Shown here: in pieces, positions 25,724 to 34,363 of the stretch
How positions within the stretch are numbered: the stretch's first letter is position 1
Layout of the letters: each line of letters starts with the position of its first letter
The notes under the pieces: generated by a model
Database searches by the model: none
Seen by the model: only the letters and a program-made list of their open reading frames with translations
Told to the model about the DNA's origin: nothing
Program-made: the position numbers and the translations under genes
From: Kineosporia rhizophila
GTDB taxonomy: Bacteria > Actinomycetota > Actinomycetes > Actinomycetales > Kineosporiaceae
Assembly (NCBI RefSeq): GCF_021277265.1
Contig: NZ_JAJSOH010000019.1
Location: 1 to 64,000, forward strand
Reading direction: 5' to 3'
DNA length: 64,000 bases

Positions 25724-26293
25724 TCAGCGGAGCCCGGCCATCCAGCGGGCGGTGCGGACGAAGGTCTTGCGGGCTCCCTGCCGGTCGTCGAGAAAGCTCC
25801 CGACCAGCAACGAGTCTCGCAGCATGGCGAGGGCGGAGGCCTTGAGCTCGACGTCTTCGCGGCCGGCCTCGGTGAGCATGGTCAGCAGATCGTGATGGAA
25901 CCAGGCCCGGTGCTGGGTGACGACCTGCCGGACCGGGCCGGCCGGGTCGGGGAACTCACCGGCGGCCTTGATGAACGGGCAGCCCAGGGTGTGGCGCAGC
26001 ATGGCGTCGTCGGCGATGCCCTCGATGGCCAGCTCGAGCTTGTGATCGGCCGAGACCGCCTGGGCGAGTGCCTCGTCCCAGATCTGGTGCATGGTCACGT
26101 CCTCGCGCTTGAGGTAGGCCACGACCAGCTCCTCCTTGCCACTGAAGTGGCGGTACATCGAGGCCCGGGTGACGTTGGCCTGCTGGAGTACCCGATCCAC
26201 CCCGACCGCGTTGATGCCCTCTGCGTAGAAGAGCCGGCTCGCGGCTTCCAGCAGCCGTTCTCTCGGGCCGACCGCGGTTGCTCCAGTCGTCAT
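25724..26293 (-). CDS. TetR family transcriptional regulator
   Basis: A 189-residue repressor. The helix-turn-helix spans residues 10-58 (ERLLEAASRLFYAEGINAVG, then VTRASMYRHFSGKEEL), and the ligand domain contains HTLGCPFIKAAGEF as in YcdC-like regulators. It is divergent from the hydrolase operon, and the region between holds two GTAACGATCGTTAC-type palindromes. It therefore probably represses both itself and that operon. Confidence 0.92.
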   Translation of the reverse strand: MTTGATAVGPRERLLEAASRLFYAEGINAVGVDRVLQQANVTRASMYRHFSGKEELVVAYLKREDVTMHQIWDEALAQAVSADHKLELAIEGIADDAMLRHTLGCPFIKAAGEFPDPAGPVRQVVTQHRAWFHHDLLTMLTEAGREDVELKASALAMLRDSLLVGSFLDDRQGARKTFVRTARWMAGLR

Positions 26294-26310
26294 CGCGTCA
26301 CTGTACCGCG

Positions 26311-26324
26311 GTAACGATCGTTAC
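26311..26324. promoter_or_regulatory. TetR operator candidate 1 (GTAACGATCGTTAC)
   Basis: A perfect 14-base palindrome 17 bases from the TetR start, in the divergent promoter region. The second copy lies 86 bases away next to the hydrolase operon. Confidence 0.85.
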
Positions 26325-26396
26325 GCCACCAGTCGGCCAGAACCGCATTGCTGCTTGCAAACTTTCAGAGGAGCGTGCTTTTGTTGAAGCCAAGCG

Positions 26397-26410
26397 GGAA
26401 CGATCGTTAC
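26397..26410. promoter_or_regulatory. TetR operator candidate 2
   Basis: GGAACGATCGTTAC matches the first operator in 13 of 14 positions and ends 25 bases before the start of the hydrolase operon. Confidence 0.82.
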
Positions 26411-26435
26411 CGCTCTTCAGTGAAAGGTCTCCTTC

Positions 26436-27269
26436 GTGTCCAAGCCCCACCGCCCCCTGCTCGTCCTGGCCGCCGTCGCCGCTCTGAGCGGCGCGGCCGC
26501 CGCCGTGCCGGCCACCGCACAAGCCAGTGCCGGACCCAGTGCCAGTGCCGGTGCCAAGCCCACCGTCGTGCTGGTACACGGCGCCTGGGCCGATGCCTCG
26601 AGCTTCGCCCCCGTCACCCAGCGCCTGCAGCACGACGGCTACCAGGTCCTGAACGCACCGAACCCGCTGCGCGGTCTGGCCGCTGATGCGGCTTCGGTGG
26701 CGGCCTTCGTCAACCAGGCCACCGAGGGCCCGGTCGTGCTGGTGGGTCACTCCTACGGCGGAGCGGTCATCACCAACGCCGCCACCCAGGCGCCCCGGGT
26801 ACGGGCGCTCGCCTACATCGACGCCTTCGCCCCGGCCGCCGGCGAGACCATCGTCCAGCTCACCGGCGCCAAGCCCGGTTCCGCCCTGGCGGCGCCGGTC
26901 GAGACGGTGTTCGACGTCGTGCAGGATCCGGCGATGCCCGCCGGTGACGTCGACCTGTACGTCAAGCGGTCCCGGTTCCGCGAGATCTTCGCCGCCCACC
27001 TGCCCGCCAAGAGCGCCAAGGCCCTGGCCGCCGCGCAGTCGCCGATCGCCGCCGGGGCACTGCAGGAGCCCTCAGGTGAACCGGCCTGGAAGACGCTGCC
27101 CAGCGAGTTCGTGGTCGGCACCGGCGACCGGGTGATCCCGGCCGCCGAACAGCTCGCCATGGCGCAGCGGGCGCACGGGCACGTCACCCAGGTGAGCGCC
27201 GACCACCTGTCCATGCTGCAGAAGCCCGCCGTGGTCACCGCCGCGATCGAACGGGCGGCCCGGAGGTGA
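26436..27269 (+). CDS. Secreted alpha/beta hydrolase
   Basis: A 277-residue esterase-like protein with a signal peptide (residues 1-32, ending ATAQASA). The alpha/beta fold shows VVLVHGAWAD (oxyanion region), the nucleophile elbow GHSYGG, and a final SADHLSM His. This pattern matches the salicylate esterase-like/EstC hydrolases. It is the first gene of a TetR-controlled operon and overlaps the next gene by four bases (GTGA). Its exported location separates it from the two cytoplasmic hydrolases that follow. Confidence 0.88.
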   Translation: MSKPHRPLLVLAAVAALSGAAAAVPATAQASAGPSASAGAKPTVVLVHGAWADASSFAPVTQRLQHDGYQVLNAPNPLRGLAADAASVAAFVNQATEGPVVLVGHSYGGAVITNAATQAPRVRALAYIDAFAPAAGETIVQLTGAKPGSALAAPVETVFDVVQDPAMPAGDVDLYVKRSRFREIFAAHLPAKSAKALAAAQSPIAAGALQEPSGEPAWKTLPSEFVVGTGDRVIPAAEQLAMAQRAHGHVTQVSADHLSMLQKPAVVTAAIERAARR

Positions 27270-28051
27270 GGCGCAGCGTCCTGTTCATCCCCGGTCTGTG
27301 GATCCACTCCTCGGCCTGGACGCCCTGGCTGGAGGCATTCGGGGCGGCCGGTTACGACGCCTGGACCCTGGGCTGGCCGGGCGAGGCCGCGACCGCCCCG
27401 GCGACCCGGCAGGATCCTGAGCGCCTGGCCGGCACCGGTATCCAGGAACTGACCGACCACTACGCCGCCCACCTGAAGGGCCGCGACGAGCCGCCGATCG
27501 TGGTCGGTCACTCCTTCGGCGGTCTGGTCGCCGAGAAGCTGCTGGCCGCGGGCCTGGCCGAGGCGGCCGTGGCGATCGACCCGGCCCCGGTGCGGGGCGT
27601 GCGGGCGCTACCGATCCCCCAGATCCGCAGCGCCCTGCCGGTGCTGCGGCGCCGCTCCAACCTGGACAAGGCAGTTCAGCTGAGCCGCCGGCAGTTCCGC
27701 TACGGCTTCGCCAACGCGCTCAGCCGCGCGGAGGCCGACGAGCTGTACGGCCGCTACGCCATCCCCGGCCCGGGCAAGCCGATCTTTCAGCTCACCGCGG
27801 CGAAGAAGGACCCGGCCTCACCGAGCGCGGTGGACCTGGACGACAGCCGCCGCGGATCGCTGCTGATCATCGGCGGCGGCCGGGACCACACCGTCCCCGC
27901 GGTGGTGGCCCGCCAGGCCGCCGACCTGTACCGGCCCGGCCTGAACACCCAGTACCGCGAACTGCCCGGCAAGGGCCACTCGCTGGTCTTCGACAGCGGC
28001 TGGCGTGAGGTCTGCGACCTCGTTCTCACCCATCTGAAGGAAATGTCATGA
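27266..28051 (+). CDS. Alpha/beta hydrolase
   Basis: A 261-residue cytoplasmic hydrolase that starts at GTG 27266 inside the stop of the previous gene. It has VLFIPGLWIHSSAW near the N-terminus, the nucleophile elbow VVGHSFGGLVAEK, an acidic GGGRDHTVP and a catalytic His in GKGHSLVF. It belongs to the same operon and overlaps the next gene by four bases (ATGA). It has no signal peptide. The substrate is unknown, perhaps a lactone or ester released by the secreted enzyme. Confidence 0.87.
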   Translation: MRRSVLFIPGLWIHSSAWTPWLEAFGAAGYDAWTLGWPGEAATAPATRQDPERLAGTGIQELTDHYAAHLKGRDEPPIVVGHSFGGLVAEKLLAAGLAEAAVAIDPAPVRGVRALPIPQIRSALPVLRRRSNLDKAVQLSRRQFRYGFANALSRAEADELYGRYAIPGPGKPIFQLTAAKKDPASPSAVDLDDSRRGSLLIIGGGRDHTVPAVVARQAADLYRPGLNTQYRELPGKGHSLVFDSGWREVCDLVLTHLKEMS

Positions 28052-29007
28052 TCACCCCTCCCCCGTTCGACGCCGAGCTGAAGACCGTGCTCGACGTGGT
28101 CAACCAGTCGATCACCCCGACCCTGCGCCCCGAGCACCTGCAGGCCCTGCGCGGCCCGGGGTTCACCCCCTCCCTGGAGCAGTTGCTGGAAGGCCGGGCG
28201 ATCGTCCACGAGGAACACACCGTGCCCGGGCCGGAAGGCGCCCCCGACGTGCTGGTCTCGGTGTTCCGGCCGCGCACCCGCCAGGGCGCCGGGCCGGGCT
28301 TCTTCTTCACCCACGTCGGCGGCATGATCTTCGGTGACCGCTTCGTCGGGGTCGCCCCGGTGGTGGACTACGTGGAGCGGTTCAACGCCGTGGTGGTCAC
28401 CGTGGAGTACCGACTGGCGCCCGAGAACCCCGCCCCGGCCGCTCTGGAGGACTCCTACGCCGCGCTGGTGTGGACGGCCAAGCACGCCGCCGAACTGGGC
28501 ATCGACCCCGAGCGCCTGATCACCATCGGCGGCAGCGCCGGCGGCGGGCTGACCGCCGGGATCACCATGATGGCGCGCGACCGCGGCTTCCCCGCCCTGG
28601 CCGGGCAGGTGCTCATGTACGCCATGCTCGACGAGCGCAACGACAGTGTCTCGGCCCGGCAGATCGACGGCATCGGCATCTGGGACCGCACCAGCAACGA
28701 CACCGGCTGGAACTTCTACCTCGGCGACCGGCGCGGCGGCGAGGAGATCACCGCGTACGAGTCCGCCCTGCGGGCAACCGACTTCACCGGGCTGCCCGCC
28801 ACCTACGTCGAGGCGGGCTCGGCCGAGGTCTTCCGCGACGAGGACGTGGCCTACGCCTCGGCCGTGTGGGCGGCCGGCGGCGAGGCCGAACTGCACATCT
28901 GGCCCGGCGGATACCACCTGTTCGAGCTGCTGGCCCCCGAGGCGGCCCTGTCCGTGGCCGCCCGCGAGACCCGGGCCGCGTGGATCGCCCGTCTGCTCAC
29001 CCGCTGA
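28048..29007 (+). CDS. HSL-type alpha/beta hydrolase fold-3 esterase
   Basis: A 319-residue hormone-sensitive lipase-family esterase. The nucleophile motif is GGSAGGG, preceded by VVVTVEYRLAPENPAPAALEDSYAAL, both classic for the family. The usual HGGG oxyanion motif reads HVGGM, a departure that may alter activity. The catalytic His is in PGGYHLFE. It is the third hydrolase in the operon and is followed by a 67-base gap before the NmrA-like gene. Confidence 0.88.
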   Translation: MITPPPFDAELKTVLDVVNQSITPTLRPEHLQALRGPGFTPSLEQLLEGRAIVHEEHTVPGPEGAPDVLVSVFRPRTRQGAGPGFFFTHVGGMIFGDRFVGVAPVVDYVERFNAVVVTVEYRLAPENPAPAALEDSYAALVWTAKHAAELGIDPERLITIGGSAGGGLTAGITMMARDRGFPALAGQVLMYAMLDERNDSVSARQIDGIGIWDRTSNDTGWNFYLGDRRGGEEITAYESALRATDFTGLPATYVEAGSAEVFRDEDVAYASAVWAAGGEAELHIWPGGYHLFELLAPEAALSVAARETRAAWIARLLTR

Positions 29008-29074
29008 GTCAGCCCGAGTCTGCCCAGGCCGCCGACCCGACCTGGGCAGGCCGTCCCCCTGAGAAAGGATTTTC

Positions 29075-29986
29075 ATGAGCCGCCGATTCCTCATCACCGG
29101 CGCCACCGGCAAGACCGGCCTCACGAGCGTCCGGTTGCTGCGCGAGATGGGTCATGCGGTGACCGCGTTCGTGCACCGCGACGACGAACGCTCCCGTGCC
29201 CTGGCCGATCTGGGAGCCGACGTGGTCGTGGGTGACCTGCGCGACGTCGCGGTGGTGGCCGACGCCGCCCGCGGCGCCGAGGGCCTGTACTTCTGCTATC
29301 CCGTCGCTCCGGGCCTGATCGAGGCCACGGCCGCTGTGGCCCAGGCCGCCGCCGAGGCCGGTGTGGCCACCGTGGTGAACATGTCGCAGGTCTCGGCCCG
29401 CCGGAACGCCACCAGCAACGCAGCCCGCCAGCACTGGCTCAGCGAATGCCTGCTGGATCGTGGGCCGTTCGCCGTCACGCACCTGCAGCCCACCTTCTTC
29501 GCCGACTGGCTGGCCTGGGGCTGGTACGAGCAGGGCGAGGAGGGCGTGATCGGCCTGCCGTTCGGTCAGGGCCGTCACGCCCCGATCACCGGGGACGACC
29601 AGGCCCGGGTGATCGCCGCGGTGCTGGAAGACCCCCGGCCGCATGCGGGCCGCACCTACCGGCTGTACGGCCGGGAAGAGCTGGACCACACCCAGATCGC
29701 GGCCGTCGTGGGCCGGGTCCTGGGCCGGCCGGTGCGCTACGACCCGATCGACATCGAGACCTACCGCACGGGTCTGCTCGCGGGCGGCGTCTCCGAGCAC
29801 ACCGTGCAGCACTTCGCCAACGTGGCCCTCGACTACCGCAACGGGATCTTCGCCGGCACGAACGACGCCGTGCAGCAGATCACCGGCCACGAACCGACCA
29901 GCGTCGCGGACTTCGTCGCCGCGAACCGCAACGCCTTCCACGGAACCGGCCTGTTCGCCGTCCCCACTTCTGTTCAGGAGTCCTGA
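29075..29986 (+). CDS. NmrA-like NAD(P)-binding protein
   Basis: A 303-residue Rossmann protein with FLITGATGKTG at the N-terminus, GDLRD after the second helix and VVNMSQVSA in place of the SDR serine block. Relatives include NmrA redox sensors and NADPH:quinone reductases. The start follows GAAAGGA. Its stop overlaps the next ATG (TGATG), so it is coupled to the aldo/keto reductase. Members of this operon may act together on an aromatic or carbonyl compound. Confidence 0.85.
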   Translation: MSRRFLITGATGKTGLTSVRLLREMGHAVTAFVHRDDERSRALADLGADVVVGDLRDVAVVADAARGAEGLYFCYPVAPGLIEATAAVAQAAAEAGVATVVNMSQVSARRNATSNAARQHWLSECLLDRGPFAVTHLQPTFFADWLAWGWYEQGEEGVIGLPFGQGRHAPITGDDQARVIAAVLEDPRPHAGRTYRLYGREELDHTQIAAVVGRVLGRPVRYDPIDIETYRTGLLAGGVSEHTVQHFANVALDYRNGIFAGTNDAVQQITGHEPTSVADFVAANRNAFHGTGLFAVPTSVQES

Positions 29987-31038
29987 TGCGCTACACCACC
30001 TACGGCACCCGCACCGGGTTACGTGTTTCCGAGTACGCGCTCGGCAGTGCCTCTTTCGGCACCAACTGGGGCGGGGCCGACCTCGGGCACTCCCGCCGCA
30101 TCCTCGACCGTTTCGCCGAGGCCGGCGGAACCCTGATCGACACCGCCGACGTGTACGGCTTCGGCCAGGCCGAGGAGGTGCTGGGCGAACTGCTCGGCGC
30201 CGACCGCGACTCCTTCGTGCTGGCCGGGAAGTACACCCTGGGCACGCACCCCGATCTGGGCGTCAGCCGCACCGGCAACAACCGCAAGTCGATGAAGTAC
30301 GCCCTGCACGGCACCCTGAAGCGGCTGGGCACCGACCACCTGGACGTCTACCTGGTGCACCAGCCCGACTCGGTCACCCCGACCGAGGAGATCGTCGGCG
30401 CACTGGACGACCTGGTCCGAGCCGGCGACATCCGCCACGGTGGGCTCTCGAACTTCCCCGCCTGGCGAACGGCCTACGCCGCCTCACTGGCCGACCGCCT
30501 GAACCGCTCGGCCACCCTGGCCGGTCTGCAGATCGAGTACAACCTGCTCGACCGCGGCGGCGACCGGGAGATCCTGCCCGCAGCACAGGCTTTCGGCCTG
30601 GGCGTCATGCTCTACTCGCCCCTCGGCGGAGGCCTGCTCACCGGCAAGTACCGCACCGGTGAGCAGGGGCGCCTGTCCGGACCCGTCGCCATCGGGCAGA
30701 AGGAGGACACACCGCAGAAGCGGGCGACCCTGGACGCCCTGCTCAAGGTCTCCGCCGACACCGGCGAGAAGCCGGCCCGGATCGCCATGGCGTGGCTGCG
30801 TCACCGTGCCCGCCAGTGGGCCACCCCGCTGATCCCGGTCATCGGCCCCCGCAGCCTGGAGCAGCTCGAGGACTACCTGGCGGCCCTCGACCTCACCGTC
30901 TCGCAGGAGCACCTGGAGGCCCTGGACGCGGTGAGCGCACCGGCCGTGGAGTACCCCGAGACCTCTCTGCGCAGCTACGCCGATGCTGTCCTCGGGGGCG
31001 TCTCGGACCGCTTCGACCGGGTTCGGCCGGTCGCCTGA
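29986..31038 (+). CDS. Aldo/keto reductase
   Basis: A 350-residue (alpha/beta)8 NADPH-dependent reductase of the AKR superfamily. Catalytic residues are recognisable as Asp in LIDTADVYG, Tyr in the same block, Lys in VLAGKYTLG and His in YLVHQPDS. The C-terminal IPVIGPRSLEQLEDYLAALDL is the usual cofactor region. It is the last gene of the TetR-regulated operon. The start is the ATG overlapping the previous stop; open frame upstream is shadow. Confidence 0.92.
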   Translation: MRYTTYGTRTGLRVSEYALGSASFGTNWGGADLGHSRRILDRFAEAGGTLIDTADVYGFGQAEEVLGELLGADRDSFVLAGKYTLGTHPDLGVSRTGNNRKSMKYALHGTLKRLGTDHLDVYLVHQPDSVTPTEEIVGALDDLVRAGDIRHGGLSNFPAWRTAYAASLADRLNRSATLAGLQIEYNLLDRGGDREILPAAQAFGLGVMLYSPLGGGLLTGKYRTGEQGRLSGPVAIGQKEDTPQKRATLDALLKVSADTGEKPARIAMAWLRHRARQWATPLIPVIGPRSLEQLEDYLAALDLTVSQEHLEALDAVSAPAVEYPETSLRSYADAVLGGVSDRFDRVRPVA

Positions 31039-31099
31039 GCCGGGCACGTCCTCGCCCGTCGGGCCGGCCCGTGTATCAGACCGGCTGCACGCTCAGCCT

Positions 31100-31780
31100 T
31101 TACGGTCGGCCCGATAGGCCGTCGTCGTTCCGTGCAGACAAGGGGGTCCGCGCAGACAAGGGCTTCCGGCCCGTCTGCACCAGCCCGGCCGCAACCAGCC
31201 GGGAGATCTCCTCGGCATCGGCGAAGGCCGAGCCGATGGCCACACCACGGCACCCGGCCTGCAGGAACTCTTCGGCGTTCCCGGCCCCGATCCCTCCGGT
31301 GGCCACAAACCGCGCCTGAGGGAACGGGGCCAACTGGGCCTTGACCCAGTCCGGCCCCAGAACGGACGCAGGGAAGGCCTTCAGCCAGAGCAGGCCAAGC
31401 TTCAGCGCCGTGTGGATCTCGGTGGACGTGGCCACGCCCGGCAGGTGCGGAACCCCCAGTTCCTTCGACAGATGGACGATGTCGGCGTCCAGGCCCGGAG
31501 CCACCGTGAAATGTGCCCCCAGGCGCGCCACCCGGTGCAGTTGCCCGGTCTCGCGCACCGTCCCGGCCCCCACGTACCGGTTGTGCCGGCGCCCGGCCTC
31601 GACGGCCGCCTCCAGGGCCTCGAACCCGGCCTCGTCCTGTACCGGCACCTCCACAGCCTGCGCACCCGCACCCCAGGCGGCCTCGCAGATCGCCACGGTC
31701 GCCTCCGGGGTCATCCCCCGGAAAATGCCCATGACCTTGGACAGGGAGAAGACCTCGTCGAAGAACTCGGTGTCGTTCAT
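31100..31780 (-). CDS. eda: KDPG/KHG-type aldolase
   Basis: A 226-residue class I aldolase expected to split 2-keto-3-deoxy-6-phosphogluconate or a related keto acid into pyruvate and an aldehyde. The Schiff-base lysine is in WLKAFPAS, and the conserved Glu in AVEVPVQ. The glycine-rich VATGGIGAGNAEEFL binds the phosphate. The first strand reads VMGIFRG rather than PVLRG. The C-terminal tail after residue 205 is non-conserved. It is convergent with the operon to the left and divergent from an SMP-30 gene, which suggests a sugar-acid pathway. Confidence 0.88.
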   Translation of the reverse strand: MNDTEFFDEVFSLSKVMGIFRGMTPEATVAICEAAWGAGAQAVEVPVQDEAGFEALEAAVEAGRRHNRYVGAGTVRETGQLHRVARLGAHFTVAPGLDADIVHLSKELGVPHLPGVATSTEIHTALKLGLLWLKAFPASVLGPDWVKAQLAPFPQARFVATGGIGAGNAEEFLQAGCRGVAIGSAFADAEEISRLVAAGLVQTGRKPLSARTPLSARNDDGLSGRP

Positions 31781-31895
31781 GATGCTCCTCCGTTCCGGGC
31801 CCGCCTGCGCCTCGGCTTGGTCCTCCCCGTCCGGCGCGACGAGGATGGCTCATACGCCGAATGGTGAGCCTTACACGCAACTGGGAGCAGATCGT

Positions 31896-32723
31896 ATGAC
31901 CGCGAGCGACAGCGTGTGGCGGATCGTCAGCAGTACGCCGCACGAGCTGGGAGAAGGGTTGCGCCGCGTGGACGGCCTCGTGCAGTGGGTGGATCTGCTG
32001 CAGGGGCACGCCTACAGCTGGGACCCGGCCTCGGCCGAGCCCGGCCGCCTCAAGCACAGTGCAGGGCGGCCCCTGGGGGTTGTGGAACCGGGCCCGGATG
32101 GTCGCGTTCTGGCCGCGGTGGGCACCGGGCTGGCCCATCTGAGCCCGGCCGGGGAATTCGTCACGGTGGCCGACACGGGCCTGGACCCGGCCCGGCACCG
32201 GGTCAACGATGGCGCCTTCGCCCCGGACGGCTCGTTCTGGTTCGGCACGATGGTCCACGACGACAGCACGCCGCAGGGCGCTCAGTGGCGCTGGGATCCG
32301 TTGTCCGGGAGGCTGTCTCAGCTTCGATCCGGCATCGACATCCCGAACGGGCCGACGTTCCTTCAGGACGGCCAGACGGCGCTGGTCGCCGACACCTCGG
32401 CTCGCCGGATCTTGAGGACGTCGGTCAGGGCCCCGCACGAATGGGAGACTTTCGCTGTGGTCACCGGCGGTTCGCCGGACGGGATGTTCACCGACGATCA
32501 GAACCAGGTCTGGAACGCGGTGTGGGGCGCGTCCCGCCTCGACGTCTATTCGTCCGACGGGGCCTTGCTGAAACGTGTCCCGCTGCCGGTCTCGCAGCCG
32601 ACCAGTGTGCTGCACATGCCCGGCCCCGATCCGCTGGTGGTGATCACCAGCGCCGCCGTCGGGCTCGACGCGCGGGGTGGCCTGGACGGGCACACCTTGG
32701 CCGCCCCGCTGTCCCATCTCTAG
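31896..32723 (+). CDS. SMP-30/gluconolactonase family protein
   Basis: A 275-residue six-bladed beta-propeller predicted to open sugar lactones. The N-terminal Glu metal ligand is in HELGEGLRRVDG, the N/D ligands in RVNDGAFAPDGSFWFGTM, and a further Asp in SPDGMFTDDQNQVW. The ATG at 31896 gives the family N-terminus; longer frames are not supported. It is divergent from the KDPG-type aldolase and directly upstream of a PdxA remnant, so the region once held a sugar-acid catabolic set. Confidence 0.88.
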   Translation: MTASDSVWRIVSSTPHELGEGLRRVDGLVQWVDLLQGHAYSWDPASAEPGRLKHSAGRPLGVVEPGPDGRVLAAVGTGLAHLSPAGEFVTVADTGLDPARHRVNDGAFAPDGSFWFGTMVHDDSTPQGAQWRWDPLSGRLSQLRSGIDIPNGPTFLQDGQTALVADTSARRILRTSVRAPHEWETFAVVTGGSPDGMFTDDQNQVWNAVWGASRLDVYSSDGALLKRVPLPVSQPTSVLHMPGPDPLVVITSAAVGLDARGGLDGHTLAAPLSHL

Positions 32724-32725
32724 AA

Positions 32726-32926
32726 CAGGCCGAGGCGGTCAACATCACGATCGGCCTGCCGGTGGTGCGGGTCTCGGTCGACCACGGCACCGCCTTCGAC
32801 ATCGCCGGCCAGGGAATCGCCCGGGAGGCCAGCCTGGTGCTGGCCTGTGAACGGGCCGCGGCGCTGGCGCCGGGCTGGGACGACGCGTGGCGGGCGGCCT
32901 CGGCGGGGGTTGCCTCGCCGGCCTGA
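32726..32926 (+). pseudogene. C-terminal remnant of a PdxA-type dehydrogenase
   Basis: The frame encodes VNITIGLPVVRVSVDHGTAFD followed by IAGQGIAREASLVLACERAA, which is the characteristic last 60 residues of 4-hydroxythreonine-4-phosphate dehydrogenase (PdxA/PdxA2). There is no start codon with a ribosome binding site and the catalytic N-terminal 270 residues are missing; the lactonase gene ends two bases before. PdxA2 homologues oxidise four-carbon sugar-acid phosphates, which fits the context. A deletion joining the two genes is likely. Confidence 0.75.
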
Positions 32927-32936
32927 CCAACAGCCC

Positions 32937-32970
32937 GAAGGGTTGCCCCGCATCGGCGGGGCAACCCTTC
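32937..32970. terminator. Terminator hairpin
   Basis: A 15-bp GC-rich stem (GAAGGGTTGCCCCGC with its complement) closes around a short loop and is followed by TCTGCGTTT. It ends the lactonase/PdxA remnant transcript. Confidence 0.88.
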
Positions 32971-33027
32971 TGCGTTTGGCCAGCATCCGGCCGACGAGCG
33001 AACCGTTCAGCGCTGCAAAAGTCGCAA

Positions 33028-33043
33028 ATGTTCACGCTAACAT
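33028..33043. promoter_or_regulatory. LacI-type operator upstream of arabinan operon
   Basis: ATGTTCACGCTAACAT is a palindrome with arms ATGTT/AACAT around a CG-containing core, the usual form of LacI-family operators. It lies 245 bases before the first GH43 start codon in a 317-base non-coding gap (32971-33287), probably close to the promoter. No regulator gene is adjacent, so the binder is encoded elsewhere or is the LacI protein at 4217. Confidence 0.6.
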
Positions 33044-33287
33044 CGCCGCTGTCCTCCGTTTGACCAGCCAAAAGACCCTGTCAAGGAGGCTTTGGCGCCA
33101 AGTGGCATGTCTTGACCGGCCGAGAAGTGAACGAGAACATCGACGAGCGTTGGTCCGTAATGCGTAGTTCACACCCTGACAGCTGACCGCTCCGGATCCT
33201 CCGTCTCTGTTCTGGTCCCCCCGGCCGTGGACCAGGGCGGCGTCGGCGACCCCACCAGTCGTGACCCGCTCTCATCGAAGGACAGCC

Positions 33288-34346
33288 ATGGCAATTTCGC
33301 TTCTGCCTGCCCGGATTTCCAGGCGGCGACTCCTCACCCTGCTCACCGCACTCGCGCTGGTCTCGAGCGCCGCGGCGGCGACCGCCGGGCCCTCGGACGC
33401 CGCCCCGCACAGCGCCGTCCCGGTCTCGCGCGTGGCCGCCACCCCGACCGTCGCGCCGGCCGCCTACCCCAACCCGGGCTACGTCACCGGGGACACCGGC
33501 GTGCACGACCCGACGATCGTGCGCAGGCCCAACAACGGCGGCTACCTCCTGGCCCACACCGGGCCCAACCTCACGCTCAAGACGTCCACCGACCGCATCA
33601 CCTTCCGCAACGCGGGCTCGGTGTTCCCCGACGGCGCCCCCTGGACCAGTACGTACACCAACGGCAGCCGGGACCTGTGGGCGCCCGACCTCACCTACCG
33701 CAACGGCACCTACTACTTGTACTACTCCGCCTCGACTTTCGGCTCCAACCGCTCGGCGATCTTCCTGGCCACCAGCACCACCGGCGCCGCCGGGTCGTGG
33801 ACCAACCGGGGCCTGGTGATCGAGACCCGCACCTCCGACACCTACAACGCCATCGACCCGAACCTGTTCGTCGACAGCGACGGCAAGTGGTGGCTGAGCT
33901 TCGGCTCGTTCTGGTCGGGGATCAAGCTGATCCAGCTCAACCCCTCCACCGGGCTGCGCACCGACAGCACCCTCCGCAGCGTCGCCGGACGCAACGGCGG
34001 CGCGATCGAGGCCCCGGTCATCGTCAAACGCGGCTCCTACTACTACCTCTGGACGTCGTTCGACCGCTGCTGCGCGGGCGCCTCGAGCACCTACCGGGTG
34101 ATGGTCGGGCGTTCCACCAGCGTCACCGGCCCCTACACCGACCGCAACGGCGTCGCCCTGAACTCCGGCGGCGGCACACAGGTGCTGGCCGGGCACGGCA
34201 GCATCCACGGCCCGGGACACCAGGCCGTCCTGGCCGACAGCGACGGTGACGTCCTCGTCTACCACTACTACGCCGACAACGGCACCTCCCTGCTGGGCAT
34301 CAACCTCCTCGGATACGACTCCGCCGGCTGGCCTTTCGTCTACTGA
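33288..34346 (+). CDS. Secreted GH43 endo-arabinanase-like enzyme
   Basis: A 352-residue exported five-bladed propeller hydrolase. The start ATG follows GAAGGA. A signal peptide with Arg pair (ARISRRRLLTLLTALALVSSAAAA) may use the Tat route. Catalytic residues are recognisable: Asp in GVHDPTIV, Asp in YNAIDPNLF and Glu in GGAIEAPVI. The blocks match endo-1,5-alpha-L-arabinanases (GH43 subfamily 5 type), which cut the arabinan backbone of pectin. It is the first gene of a three-gene arabinan operon. Confidence 0.92.
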   Translation: MAISLLPARISRRRLLTLLTALALVSSAAAATAGPSDAAPHSAVPVSRVAATPTVAPAAYPNPGYVTGDTGVHDPTIVRRPNNGGYLLAHTGPNLTLKTSTDRITFRNAGSVFPDGAPWTSTYTNGSRDLWAPDLTYRNGTYYLYYSASTFGSNRSAIFLATSTTGAAGSWTNRGLVIETRTSDTYNAIDPNLFVDSDGKWWLSFGSFWSGIKLIQLNPSTGLRTDSTLRSVAGRNGGAIEAPVIVKRGSYYYLWTSFDRCCAGASSTYRVMVGRSTSVTGPYTDRNGVALNSGGGTQVLAGHGSIHGPGHQAVLADSDGDVLVYHYYADNGTSLLGINLLGYDSAGWPFVY

Positions 34347-34363
34347 AACTGAAGGAGCCCCAC

